Source: Artemisia argyi (lineage: Eukaryota; Streptophyta; Magnoliopsida; Asterales; Asteraceae). From it: a stretch of DNA of 64,000 bases. The notes under the pieces are model-generated. The model was not told where the DNA came from. It ran no database searches and saw only the letters and a program-made list of their open reading frames with translations. Made by a program: the position numbers and the translations under genes. This document shows positions 22,177 through 34,800 of the stretch, one piece after another. Each line of letters opens with the position of its first letter. Position 1 is the stretch's first letter. The DNA lies in the NCBI GenBank assembly GCA_030686995.1, contig CM060691.1, positions 61,834,838 through 61,898,837 of the forward strand. The letters run 5' to 3'.

Positions 22177-23198
22177 TAAACGTTAATCCCATATCATCAG
22201 TTTTGTCACCCACTTCTTGTCCGCAATACTACTCGGTTAAATCAATGAGCACGTGTTTCAAGCAAAACCATATTCTTCAAAAGGACCAATCAAATGAAAC
22301 ACCCGATATCAAACCGGTCAAAAGCATAGTTGAAACACCTCCTACGCACCACCTTGACGATGAATTCAAGGAGCTTCACCTTGAACGCCCCGTCATTGAT
22401 GTCTTAGCCTGTGCTCCCTACTATAGTGCCCTCCTAGAAAAGTATGAGAAATTTAAACTAGGTAAAAATGGGACCGCCTTCATTCAAAACAAGTTACCTA
22501 AAAAGCTTGATGATCCAGCTATATTTGTTTTGCCTTGTAAGATAGGAAGATCTGAAGCTTTCGACACACTAGCCGATTTAGGGTCAAGCCTCAACTTGAT
22601 TCCCTTATCCCTTTTCACCACTCTCAAGCTAGGAAAGTTAGAGGAGACAGAGGTATTAATTGGTCTAGCGGATGGGAGTATTGCCCACCCGGTTGGGATG
22701 ATTAAGGATGTAGTTGTTCACGTAGGGAAGTTAACTATTTTAGCGGATTTTCACGTCCTAGATATGGTTAGTGATACTACATGCCCATTATTAGTAGGGA
22801 GAGGATTTTTAGCAACCTCTAGCGCCATGATAGATTGTAAGGAGTCTAAGAGAGCGGTAGGTGAGGGCGATACTTGGTCGGTATATGATGTTAAGAAACA
22901 TAGCTATGATTGTGAGGATGAATCGACACCACATTGGGTAGAGATGAATAGGAGACCATCGAGGTATGGATCGTGGGTAGAAAGAAACTTTATAGGACCT
23001 CAACGCCCATTCTACCTAGAAAAAGATTTCATAGACAAAACATATTCAGTGGAACAACTCATAGCTAGAGATGAAGAACTAGATCCTTTTGAGGACCCCC
23101 TAGTCTTTAGGAAAATGATTGAGTTCTTAAGCGTAATGCCTATTAACATAGAGATGAACAAGTGGAAGAGAGAGGGGGATAAGTGTAAATGGAGGTAG
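22137..23198 (+). CDS. Element B aspartic protease region of gag-pro (353 codons in this frame)
   Basis: It starts with the conserved gag-pro linker GALPSDTVKNPKL. The retropepsin-type domain lies around residues 120-250: LADLGSSLNLIP carries the catalytic DxG as DLG; then LADGSIAHPVG; then LLVGRGFLATSSAMIDC, the usual end of the fold. The family enzyme cleaves the gag-pol polyprotein in the particle. About 100 further residues follow, then a stop. Reverse transcriptase, which should come next, is missing, so B ends as gag-pro. It is in frame +1 relative to gag after the shift near 22135, so this copy is probably not expressed as one polyprotein. Confidence 0.78.
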   Translation: MGALPSDTVKNPKLNVNPISSVLSPTSCPQYYSVKSMSTCFKQNHILQKDQSNETPDIKPVKSIVETPPTHHLDDEFKELHLERPVIDVLACAPYYSALLEKYEKFKLGKNGTAFIQNKLPKKLDDPAIFVLPCKIGRSEAFDTLADLGSSLNLIPLSLFTTLKLGKLEETEVLIGLADGSIAHPVGMIKDVVVHVGKLTILADFHVLDMVSDTTCPLLVGRGFLATSSAMIDCKESKRAVGEGDTWSVYDVKKHSYDCEDESTPHWVEMNRRPSRYGSWVERNFIGPQRPFYLEKDFIDKTYSVEQLIARDEELDPFEDPLVFRKMIEFLSVMPINIEMNKWKREGDKCKWR

Positions 23199-25838
23199 GA
23201 CAAGCCACCTAAGGAAGGTGACGGATCATGGCATATGAAGATGATTTTGTATGATCCGGATGGGGAAAAGTTTGAAAGGTCATACCGCACTAAGAAAACC
23301 GATAGGAAGTTGAAACCTAAGTTTGATCCCAAAGATGTCCTCAATGAGGAACTCACCCATGTCACGTAGTAACCCATGACCTTGAGTCTAGCTACAAGAC
23401 TCGTAAATAAAGAAAAGCGCTTCTTGGGAGGCAACCCATGTTTTGTTTGATTTTTATTTTGTTTAATTTTTACTTGTTTCCGTATGTATGCTTTATTTTT
23501 ATTGTTGGTAAATCATGTTTCAAAACTAAAATGGTGAAAATACTTTATTTTGTCGTTTAGCTTAGTCTTAACTTCATCCAAAGGTATTTCGCAAAAGATA
23601 AGTGTAAGGGGAAACCCCAAATATGTTTTTAAGAAACAAAATTGATCGTGATTCTCCACGATACTAAATGAACATGTATATTCGTATTTGTTAGAGTCAA
23701 ATGCTTGTATCGAGTCATAATGATGTTTTGCAGGATTTTCCAGGAAGTAGGACATAAGTTTTCCAGAAATTTTCCGAAAACTTAACGTAAGGATTTCTGC
23801 AGGTCACTTCTGATGGCGTCAGGAAGAAATTCCTGACGGCGTCATGTGTAAAAATATGGAAATTTTGCTAGTTTTGTTTTTCTAACGGAGTCTTAAAGTT
23901 TTTGTTAAATCTTTAGTTTTATAAACTCCAGAAAATCTGCAAACATCATTCCACAAGCATTATATCCCTTTAATTCCTAGAAAGCAATTTAGGATATATA
24001 TGTTATTTTTCTAGGATATATTAGTGTATATAGATTACCACCGATTTTACGCGAGGTTGCTTTGTTTGTTTTTGCAGGTTTAACATGTTATGTATGACAA
24101 GAAGATGATTTATATTTCTGGAAGGGAAGCTTTGATGGTTCATTTTCTTGGAGGAAGATCTAACCTTGTTAACACACTATCCACACCGAGCGAATCAGGG
24201 GAGTATTTGATTTCATTCTTTTACCTATTTTACTTTTACAATCTTTAATTGAACATTGGGGACAATGTTCATCCTAAGTGTAAGGGGAGGATAAATGATG
24301 ATACCTTATAGGATACACTTTCACTTGAGTTTGTTTGTTTGATGGTAGGTGTGTAATAAAACTAAGAGAAATACTTGCTAGTGTAATTTTAGCGCCAAAT
24401 TTAAAATTTTTTACAACATTTAGGAGTGAAACTTTAGCCTTAGCAAGCGTCTCATGGATAGGAGTTGTTTGACTAGCACAAAACCGTACCACTTAAAAAA
24501 AATTTCCACCCAAATATGTGAGGTTCGCATTTAGATTTGATAGGAAAAGCATTTATTATTAGTGCTTATGAGTGTACCGGTAGCATTTAGATTCTAGAAC
24601 TTGCGTTAGTGATGCATCCCGAGACCGCTAGTGAGACTACATTCGTGTGGTAGGATTTACTACATGATAAGAGGCATTAGGATCACCCTCGTGTTAAACC
24701 CGTATCATAATTACTTGACCATTTAAGTCATATTACTTGGCTAGTAAAGTCAATTAATTTTTCCCACACATTAGCGTTGTACTCATTTTTAGTACACGAA
24801 ACCCCTAGTACACCCCTCCGAGCCTATCTTTTCGTTTTTAACTTTAAGCATCTTACTTAAAGGAAGAATTTGTTACACCCCACTTAAATGTACAACCAAA
24901 TCGCCTTAGCTTTCCTTGTATGCACTCATCTTTAATGCATTATTGTTACATGTTTAAACCCTTAGTTAATTATCTAATTGATTACATGGTTGCTAAGTCG
25001 AGTCATATCCTTGTACATATTGTTTTGGGACGATTGGGACTCATGGGTAAAGTACTAATGTTATGGAGTAATGGGGAAGAACATCATATATTACCCCCAT
25101 ATGTGCGTTAATCTTAAAAGTACTCAAAGTGTTTTGATTATCTTAATTCGAGTCATTAGATTAGTTTATTGTAAAGTATGTAAAAATTCAAGTGTAAGGG
25201 GAATGTTTATTCTCTATGATGTATTATTTTGGATGGTAGGGTAAAAATGTATGCAAAAAAAATTAAAAAAAAAGTAGAAAAAAGAGAAAAAAGAAAAAAA
25301 ACATACGGACTACCATCCCGTTTCATTCTATGTTTATTTTATGTTTTTGTTATTTTTGATTTATTAGCTTAAGTCGAGTCTAGTCTTGGCTTAGCAACGC
25401 CATGTTGTACATGTAATTAACCAAGATGATTAACTCGCCACCAGTAAAGATTGCCTATATCCAATAAAACCGTGTATTCCATATCCTTACACCTAACGTT
25501 ATAACCCTTTTAAAAGACCTCTTTGATAGTTTATCCTAGGTGCTTACGCCATGTGGTGGAGGTTTGATCATTTCCCTAGCCTATGGTAATCTATTTTGTT
25601 ATGACAGGTAGTGAGAGATGTTTTCCATTTCCATATAGTGATATATACTTTATTACACCCAAGAGATGTGAGTATCTAAACACTATTTGTGAGGTGCTAG
25701 TGTATGACCTTCGTGCTTGTCTTTGGTCTTTAGTGGAACGATTATTTGTTGTAATTACTTTTATATTAGTGTTAAATGACCCCTAACTTGTATTTTGACT
25801 AGAATAAAAACGCATTTGCTTGAGGACAAGCAAATCTC
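23199..25838 (+). other. Element B 3' non-coding region with repeated polypurine modules
   Basis: 2.6 kb without recognisable coding sequence; the polymerase region expected in Athila is absent. AAGCGCTTCTTGGGAGGC and ACCCATG (23414-23440) form the short hairpin common after the last ORF of Athila-like elements. AAGTGTAAGGGG-type tracts recur near 23600, 24276 and 25190 before the final one at 25839. Two TGACGGCGTCA-type motifs in inverted orientation lie at 23810-23845. Confidence 0.55.
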
Positions 25839-25853
25839 AAGTGTAAGGGTATA
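25839..25853 (+). other. Polypurine tract, element B
   Basis: AAGTGTAAGGGTATA directly precedes the TGATGAGG start of the 3' LTR. A TTGAGGACAAGCAAATC block lies just upstream, as is usual in plant gypsy elements. Confidence 0.65.
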
Positions 25854-27262
25854 TGATGAGGCGAAAAATGATCCGTTTTTAGGGGGTCATTTAAGCCGGA
25901 ATTTGAATTTATTTGATCAAATATTGCCCTAAATCGTTCCTTTTGTGATTTTAGATACTTTGGGAGTGCATTCTGGAAAAGGAAGCATTTTGGACGTTTT
26001 TGGAGCATAAAAATGAAGAAAACGACAAAGTCTTAATTTTCCTTGCTGGGAACAGTACCTGACGGCGTCAAGTAGATTTTGATGACGGCGTCAAGAGCAA
26101 TTTTGGTGACGGCCCAGAGAAAACGTGACGGCGTCAAGGCAAGGGCATCAAGAGTAAAAGTGGTGACGGCCCAGAGCAACATTACACATGACGGCGTCAG
26201 ATCTGGATCTAGGCAATCCGATTATATTTTTGGCGGCGGGTTGACGGCGTCAGAAGTTTCTTCTTGACGCCGTCACCTTAGGAAATATATATATAGTCTT
26301 TGTAATTTTCATTCTAAAGAGAGGAGAATTTTAGGGTCGAACTTAATAAACCCTAGCACGACTTTTACAGTATTTTCAAGGGTTTTCACCCCTTGAAACC
26401 CTTCATGTTCAATTGAGATAAGTATCCTTTCAATTCATTCAATATGTCTATGTGTTGTTTGAATATATCTTACGCTTGTCTTAATTTTAACATGCTAGGC
26501 TAGATCTTTTGTGTGTTTGCTTAGATGTAATGAAACCTAGATGTTGATTATAGGTTGATTGCTTGTTTATAGTTGTAATAGATGAATGACTTCGATGTTA
26601 GGCTTAAGAAAACTGGCAGATCTCCATTGTGTAACTTGCTTGAACGTCTTAAGAAACATGAACCAATGCGTACTAAGGTTTTTATGGTTGTATTTAATGC
26701 ATGAGCGAATTCTAGTGATCTCATGTTAGGAGCTTCTTGCAGGCTCGACATAGGAGTGAAGTAGGAGCTTATAGAGTTGGGAAGTACGTACGCCACCCCA
26801 CGAATGGTATTAAGGAATATAACCCGTCATCCACGCAACTGTAACAAACAATTAACCTGTAAAAGATATCTAGGGAGTAGTGAAATCTAAGTAAACACAA
26901 TTCTGCCATTTATTGTTCACACCATTAGTTTAATTAGTTTATTTTCATTTTTGTTATTTTATTTTGATTGCATCTTAGTTATTGGGTTAGTTGAATAGCA
27001 ACTAATTCCGCCCACTCCTCTAAAAACCGAGATTTTTACTTGCCTTTATAAAAATATAAAAATACGAAAAGAATCATCCCTCACCTCTAGACCTAGTTTT
27101 TAGGCTTTCTAATCCTAGCGACACTATTCCTTAGTTGAACAATCAATCCCCCGGTACTTGTCACTATACTATACTACAACGATCAGGTACACTGCCTGGT
27201 GGGGGTTGTAAGCTTCTCGAGATCCCTCGAGAGGTAAAGCCTGGTGCAATTCCCACGCATCA
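25854..27262 (+). repeat. 3' LTR of element B (1,409 bp)
   Basis: TG...CA, from TGATGAGGCG to ACGCATCA. A cluster of TGACGGCGTCA motifs (26060-26275) is followed by TATATATATAG (26285-26295). The rest matches the 5' copy at 8993-10012. Confidence 0.9.
26060..26295 (+). promoter_or_regulatory. LTR promoter of element B: eight TGACG units and TATA box
   Basis: TGACGGCGTCA or TGACGCCGTCA occurs at 26060, 26083, 26126, 26189, 26242 and 26265, and TGACGGCCC at 26107 and 26164. The last two palindromes are themselves arms of a larger inverted repeat (26242-26275). The TATA run starts 10 bp later. TGACG is the core recognised by plant TGA-type bZIP factors, so inducible transcription is a reasonable inference. 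Confidence 0.6.
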
Positions 27263-28374
27263 GAAATACAATGAAAATATTAGTGTTTGAAAATATTAGT
27301 ATTTGAATTTAGATATCACATATATTATTAGATGGAAAATTAACTTTTTTTATTTATGTTTTATGTTTTATTTTATTTTATATTTTTCAAAATGTTTGTA
27401 TAACTTTGTTTAATTATAGCATTTCTTCACATGTTTTGTCCGTGATTCGTAGAACGCTATGGATCATTGGAAGTAAAAAACAACTAACTCAAGGCCTGTT
27501 GAGGAGATGTAAAAGAAAATGTGCTTTCAAGCCTTTTGGTTTCTTGGAAATGGCTACTAAAGAATTAGCATAACAAATCTCTAATTTTTTTGGGTGTACC
27601 AAAACCAAAATGGGAAATTTGCAATGATAAGGTATGTTAGGCGCCCCTTTTGTTTATTTTTTAATGTGTGGCATGATGGAATTAGAGAAGAAATGGAATG
27701 GTTTGTTTTGCTTCAGGCGTAGTATCTGTTTATCTGTGTTTTCATGTGCGATAATGGCCCTCAAAACACAATCCCAAACACCCTATAAGACTTTTAATTT
27801 AAGCTCTTGAGGTTGCCTAATATTTACTAGGCTGCTATTGATCCTGCTTAAAATATTTATTGAAAGATTAATGATAATTGTGGATTTTACCTAATTCTAT
27901 AGTGTAAGTATGGGCATTGTATAGGGAGAGTGACGTCGGTAAGTATATGATACACATAACTGGTATCTTGAAGTGAGAACATCAACAGTTGGGACAATAT
28001 ATACACAATCATTAAATGCAATAAATTGTTTACGACATTGGTACTGCAATTGTCTCATTTATGCACATTTTGCATTTTGTGTGCTTCTGCAGCAAGTGTT
28101 ATATGTAATATTATGTGTTCCTTTGGCTTCTTATGTGTTTGATCTAGCTATTATTTGTAATCATGACCCATGGCCTTTTGGTTTTGGTGGCATGTTGAAT
28201 GAAAATGTTGGTGCATGTGTTCATTTACATGCTCTTTTCAATATTAAATTACAACAAAGTTTCTAATTTTATATCATGACTTTTTGCAGAGTTCTTCTGC
28301 GAAAGTCTTGCAATATGTCACTTTGATGCTTGGTGCAGAACTTCCGAGTAAGTACACGATTTCAACATGGTAAG
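27263..28374. other. Unique or host sequence between B and D
   Basis: No repeat shared with the rest of the window. It contains exon-like sequence at about 28290-28350 (TTTTTGCAG before, GTAAGTAC after; frame SSSAKVLQYVTLMLGAELP) which I cannot assign. The last five bases, GTAAG, are the left target duplication of element D. The sequence continues at 44936. Confidence 0.45.
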
Positions 28375-31300
28375 TGATGAGTGCTCAAACACTCATCATT
28401 TTTGGTCAAATCTGAACTGCAAAACATACAAAAACACTCAGTAATGCATCAAAATACTGAAAATATTTCAAAATTGTGTTTTATATGTTTTAGATGCAAA
28501 ATGAGCAAAAACAGATGAAAAACGTATAAAGTTTGCAAAATTGGCAGTTTCAGTCCCCCAACTTTCATAAAATTACAAAACTAGTCCCTGGATATTCAAA
28601 ATATGGAAAATTGTCACCAAAGGTCATTTTGAAATCATAAGTTGTCATATTTAGTCCTTTGGTGAAAAATTGGAAAAGTTTTGGAAATTTACACTTTTGG
28701 TCCCTAGAGTTTCAGATTTTGGCAGATTTAGTCCCTGGTGGGATAATTTTGAAAGAAAAATCATTTTGGGTTTTTGGGAATTCACATGTGTCACTTTTAA
28801 TCCTTGGGATGAAAATTTGAGAAATTTACATGTTTAGTCCCTGGACTTTTGAAAATTGACATAAATGGTCCCCGAGAATTTTAAAAAGTACAAAAATTGC
28901 AAAAATGGGTTTTGGATATTTAAACTATGCAAGTATGGTCCTTATTGTTACTTTGGAAAGATTGCATTTCAGTCCCTTGCATTTTCAGAAATTACAAAGT
29001 TGGTCCTTGTGTATTATTATCAAACCAAAATGGACCATTTTTATTTATTTAACCCAAAAACCCCACCTCTTAGCCCAAACACAAATCTGATCCATAATCC
29101 CACAAGCCCACTTAACTTGGCCCACTCCCTTTTAATAATAACAAGCAGGGTCAAAGCAGTCAACCAACACCCTCACCCCACAACCACTGTTCATCACCCT
29201 CAACCTCCACAAAACCCGCTCCCTGGTCTCCCCCCTCCTCTCAACTTTTCACCAAACCAAACCACTCCAATTAATACTTTCACCAACACTCCCTCCCCCT
29301 CTTTAATACTCCCACCTACAACTCACCAAACCCACTAAAATTTCTTGTACCCGTTTTCCCGCCAAATGGGATTTAAACGGTGGGGATCAAAGCAAGCCAT
29401 CCAACGGCTTAAAAAGGATGTGGGAAAGTCCAAGGATGCCTCCAGGACCTATAAAGATGAAGAAAAATAGAAGAAGAGAGTTGTCAATAGTTTTTAGACC
29501 ATTTCGTAGTGTACTCTTTAAATTCATGTTGAAACTTTAATTTCAGTCTTAATTACAAGTTGTACCATGTTTTCTTTATGTTAATGAAAGTTTATTTCAA
29601 GAGTTCTCAGTTTTCAGTTTCTAATTTCGAATTCAAAATTTTAACATTTTCAAGTAAATTTGACACTTTGCTTGAATCTTGTTAGTTGTTGTTCATTCAT
29701 GTTCCTTTAAGTTCAAATCAGTTATTTATAAGCTTGTTGAAGCGTAGATTCCACCTAGAAGACTTCTAATTCAGTTTTACTTAAAAAACATAAAAAATCA
29801 AAGAAAAAAAAAATAAACAAAAATAGACAGAAACAAGAAGAGGAGCAAGGAGGAAATATGAACACTGGCATTCCATGGTTTTAGTTGTCTCAGGGGAGAC
29901 TTTAGGTTGCAACATTGGGTCCTAAGTTCTTGATTGAAACCTCAAAGGATCACTGTAAGCTCATTTTTTTCTTTTATTCTTGTATTTACTGTACCTGTGG
30001 GTGACAAGTGTTCAAGTCAGTTTATTTGTGTCTCTATTTGATTAGTGTAGGCTATCAGTTTTAGAGCTTAGGTTGATCATTTCTTTTGAAAATCTCCAAA
30101 CAGTTACACATTAGGGAGTGTTTGGATTAAGTTGTTCAGCTGTGTTTAAGGTTGCTTGTGCCTTTCTTCTTGTTTAATGTAAGTTACTAAATGGTCCAAT
30201 ATCTCATTTGAGTCATCAAAACTAGTCCTCATTTGCAAGAAAAAGTCAAAACCTTGATCATTTGCTCTTAATTGTCTACTGTGGGTGATTTCAGTTGCAT
30301 AAACATAATAGCAGCCTTATAAGTTAGTAATCCAGCTAGTTTTCAGTCTCATTTCATCCTATCATTACATATTCAGGCATTAAATTAAGTTTAAAACTCA
30401 AAAAAGTCATAGTTCCAAGTTTTTCTCAAAAGTCAAAAGTTAGCCTTTTAGATTTTTCCAAAAGTTCACAAATTTAAATAGAATTTTGTGTTTGTTTTTA
30501 TGGAATGAAACTTGTTGTTACTTGTTCTATACCAGCTCATCTTTGTGTTTCCATCTTCCATACATTTTTGCAAATTTTCATTTGGGCCCCACACCCTGCC
30601 AAAGTTACTTGCAGGGCAATGGGATGCCCTGCACACAGATAAGCAGCTCAGACCCTCACCTTTCATGGTCCCTCATGCACTCATTAATGGGCCCCACAGA
30701 GAGCTTATTGGCTTTTTGAAAAGCCAATAAGCTCTTCTCTTTGTCCCTAGGCTTGTTTGCAGGTTTTGACCCCATTTGATAGGGCTGCAAGGTCAAAAAA
30801 ACCTTGTCCCTTGACTGAGTGGACTGTTTGGTCTTTGATTTGCTTAATCCATTTCTCAGCTTATTCTGAGCTTCTTTCTTGCTTTTTCTAGCTTATTTTA
30901 GTTCATACAGCTTATTGCCATCTTATTTCACCATTGTGGGCCCCCCTAGTAGTCCACATCAGCTTTTGCTCTTGACAGTTGACCAAAGTCAACTGTCACC
31001 ATAATAAGCTTGTACTTTGCTTATTTTTAAGCTCCTAGAAAGTTGTTTTTGTAAAAGTGTCTTATTTTCAGTAGTGTAACAAGTTTCAAAAAGAAAATTA
31101 ACAAAAATCCAATTTAATTTCTAAGTGATAGTTTCTATTTAATTTTATTTAAATTTTATTTTTCATTTTTAGATTTTAATTAAGTACTTGTCATTTTTAT
31201 ATTTTTTATTAATTTCCTCTTATATTAAAGTAATTATAATAATTTTCTCAGATTTTTATTTTGTCATTAAGTATGTATTAGATTTAATCTTAGTTTTATT

Positions 31301-31578
31301 AATAATTAAGTAATAATTAGTTAAAAATAGCATAATTAGTTTTTATTAAGTAAAATCTAGTTTTTATATTTTTTTTCTAGCTTTTATAAGTTGTAAAATA
31401 ATTTTAGAAATTTTCTTGTAATTTTTACTGTTCATTTTCTATTTTTCTTAATTTAAAATAGTTTAATTAGATAATTAAAGTTTAATTAGTAATTAATTAA
31501 TAGAAAAACCATAAAAAGACAAAAATATTTATTTTATTTTTAAAACTTGTTTTTAGTTATTTTATAATTTTAGGAATT
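28375..31578 (+). repeat. Element D LTR part 1 (3' end missing)
   Basis: It is nearly identical to the first 3.2 kb of the full LTR at 41196, with TATAAAG at 29450-29456. It breaks off in an AT-rich stretch at ATT (31576-31578), three bases shared with the next segment. Confidence 0.88.
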
Positions 31579-31864
31579 ATGGCTTGTGGTAAAGGCCGTG
31601 GAAAAACCATAATTGGTAATCAGCTCACCAAGATGTTGACTATTCCATCAAGAGTTGGCTAGTCCAGGAGCAAACGGCTCTTTGTAAAGACTAATCAAAT
31701 CCGTTGACAGCTGGTGGTTTGCTCAAAATCACACGGTTATCAGGTGTGCCACAGTTCTTACACCTGGCTACTCCAGAAGTGATGGCTTTTGGTAAAGAGT
31801 TTAAAATCCATCAAGTTTTTCTCAAAAGATTGCTAGGGACTAGCAATAGCTTAGTGTGGGGGAT
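31579..31864 (+). repeat. Element D fragment of 3' internal region
   Basis: It corresponds to about 5160-5447 of element A: part of the stem-loop array (hairpins 31664-31684 with one mismatch, and about 31773-31792) and a GTGTGGGGGAT polypurine tract. No ORF is attached. Confidence 0.85.
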
Positions 31865-34800
31865 TGATGAGTGCTAAAACACTCATCATTTTTATCGTAT
31901 CTGGACTGCCAAAACATCCAAAAACACCCAAAAACGCATCAAAATACACAATTTATCCCAAAAGTGTGTTTTATATGTTTTAGATGCAAAATGTTTAAAA
32001 ACAAATGAAAAACGAACAAAGTTTGCACAATTGGCAGTTTCAGTCCCTCAAGTTTCAAAATTTGGCAAAACTAGTCCCTGGAAGTTTAAAATGAAAGAAA
32101 AGTCAACCCAAGGCAAAGAAAAGTAAAAAATTATCAAAATAAGTCCTTGGGTGAAAAAGTTTGAGAAAATTACACTTTTACCCCTCAAAATCCAAAATTA
32201 ACATAAATGGTCCCTGGAATTTCAGAAAATGGCAGAATTGGTCCCTGGTGGGATAATTTTGAAAGAAAAAATCATTTTTATCCTTGGAAAGTCAAAATGT
32301 GTTAAAAAATGTCCTTGGGTAAAATATTTGTGGAAATTACATGTTTGGTCCCCGAAGTTTGGCAACTTGTCAATTTTAGTCCCCGGGAATTTGAACAAAT
32401 GGAAAAATGCAATATTTGATCCTTGGGATATTTTAACTTGGAAAAAGTGGTCCTTGTAATATCTTTGAATGATGCCATGTTCAACCCCTAACTCTTGGCA
32501 TGTTACAAATTTGGCCCTTGTGTTTAAATTTCAACAAACCAAACGGACCTAAAATAAAAACACAAACAAACTAAACCCAATCCAAACCTGCCAAGCCCAC
32601 ACCCAAAACAAATACCCCAGGCTCATGTACCCTTTAGCCCACCACCTCTCCTAACCGTTTTAAATAATACCCTTTCCCACTTTGACCCTCGTTGACTCCA
32701 CCTCACCTCCCACCTCACTTCAATCCCTGCTACAAACCAAACTCCCATCATCACCCCTAGCCTATTCACCACCTGCACACTCCAAATCCCCCCCCCCCTT
32801 GGCCTAACCAAACAACAGCTAAGCTCCGAAAATGTCTCCACTGGCTTCAATTACCTAGGGAAACAGACAAGAGAAATTGGGCGCCAAGATTTTTAAAGGG
32901 TCAAGATTGAAACAAATGATCCAAGGGTGTACATTGAAGATGGGAAAGAGACAAGAGAAGCTCAGAAACCCTAAGTGAAGAGTATTTAAAGGAAGAGATG
33001 CAGCTGAGCAGGGTGTGTAGAATTTTAGCTTAATTTCAATTATGTCAAGCTTATTTTGTAATTTAATTTTCAGTTAAAGACCTTAGTTTGTAACTTGTTT
33101 CTTTTTGATAATAAAAAACTTTCTAGTTATTAATTTCAGTGTTGTTACAATTTTTAGTTTCATAATAAAACTCAAGATTTGCCTAAATGTTGGTCTGAGC
33201 TTGCTGGTTATCTCACAGGTTTCATTCAAGCTAAACTAAGCTCACTTAGTAGTTTTTAAAACCTTGAAAGGCATTTAGATTGGTTTAACTCAGTAAACTA
33301 AATAAATCATCAAAATCAGTAAAATAAAAATATAATAAAAAAAATCAAATGATGAAGGCTGATCAATCTGGGAGCATGGTATAACAAGGATGGCCATGGT
33401 TTAGAGCTCAGGGAGCATAGGGTAATGTTCTTGGCTTTGATTGGTTCTTGGTTTGGATACTCACAAGCATATTGTAAGCCTATTTTCTCAAGTCCATTTG
33501 CTTATTAGCACATTTTCTTTGACATTGTTTCCTGTTTCCATAAGCTTATGTATGATCCTTATTATTGTTTATGCTTGATTTTTAGCCTAGATAGTGCTGT
33601 GTTTAGTTTAATTGCTTAACCCTCACTGTTAGCTTAATATAGGTTTTTGTAATTTATTTAGCAGACTGCTCATCAAATGTTCCTTAATATTTTCACTCTT
33701 ATTGTAGCTAGTTAAGTAGTTGTCATTCATTTTTTTCTTGTTGAATTAGTCATTTCTCTTGAAAATTTGCAAAAACAGTGTACAAAGGAGTGTTTGGAAT
33801 AAGAGAAACCACTGAGTTTCAGACAGTTATACTGGTGGTTTTTGTTTATTGCAAGTCCATTTAGGGTGTAGAAGTCCATATTAGTCATAAAAACTTGGTC
33901 TTGGTATGGAAAAGTCAGAGATCTCTTTCAACTGCCCCTTATGTGTTCACTGTTGTAGTTTTTAGATCCATGGTCACTTAAATCAGTTCAATAGTTGTTA
34001 AAAGAGCCTCACATCACTTCATTGAAACTTGTTTTAGCATGATCAGTCAATAAGTTCCATCCAAAACTTACAAAAGTCAAACTGAGTTACAAAAATATAA
34101 AAGTCAAAATTGCAATTTTTAGTTTTAGCAAAAATGGTGAGAATTTTAGAGAATTGTGTATGGGGTTTCAAGCTTTGAAATTTTTAAGATCAGTAACCCC
34201 CCACCTCATCTCAAGATTCCCACTTGTGTTGCATTTTTAATATTTTTTCTGTGTTCCCCACAGCCACCCAAAGTGGGCTGCAGGGGAGACCTCTGTTCTG
34301 TCTCAGCAGACACACCACCACCACTTGGTGGTGGTTTTTTGACCACCATAGTGATCCTCAGCCCTTGTTTTTGGTTCCCCTAAACCCCCCTCCTACCAGG
34401 GAAGTGAGATTGACCTTGGGGTTGACCTAGATACCACTGGGACCCACCTAAATCAAGGCCTCAAACTTGTCCCTCTTTCTGAGTCAGATTTGGTTTTGGT
34501 GTTGCTTATTTTGTGCTTATAGCTTATTCTGAGGTCCAATTGTGCTTTTTCCAGCTTATTCAAGTTAACTTAACTTATTTGGACAAGACTTACCCTTTGT
34601 GGGTCCCACTTAAGCTCATTTGAGCTCATTTTCTCCCAAAGTCAACTGTTGGGCTTTTGGTTTTCCATTCAGCTTATTTTAAGTTTATAAAAAAGTTGAT
34701 TTTACAAAAAGTGTTTGTTTTTAAGTATTAAATAGGTTTGTAAAAGATAAATCAAGAAAAACAAATTTAATATTAAGTGATAGTTTCTATTTAATGTAAT

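Larger units (their letters stand above)
8993..27262 (+). mobile_element. Element B: Athila-like gag-protease LTR retrotransposon, split by A and C
   Basis: The LTR parts 8993-10012 and 26244-27262 are nearly identical. Between them lie a primer site, a gag-protease reading frame and about 2.6 kb of non-coding sequence ending in a polypurine tract. Reverse transcriptase, RNase H and integrase are absent, so B is a gag-pro-only, non-autonomous element. Element A splits its 5' LTR (the left 390 bp or so are outside the window) and element C splits its gag. Gag-protease now carries a premature stop (21886) and one frameshift (about 22135). Confidence 0.88.

Noticed and set aside
27640..27800. 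Candidate miniature transposon between B and D
   Set aside because: The ends (GGCGCCCCTTTTG and AGGGTGTTTGGG) agree only weakly and no target duplication was found.
28865..29338. 157-codon Pro/Thr/His-rich ORF, with a relative at 41686-42198
   Set aside because: A low-complexity frame within the LTR upstream of the TATA box. The related frame differs in its end, and the start lies in the TCCCTGG repeat array.
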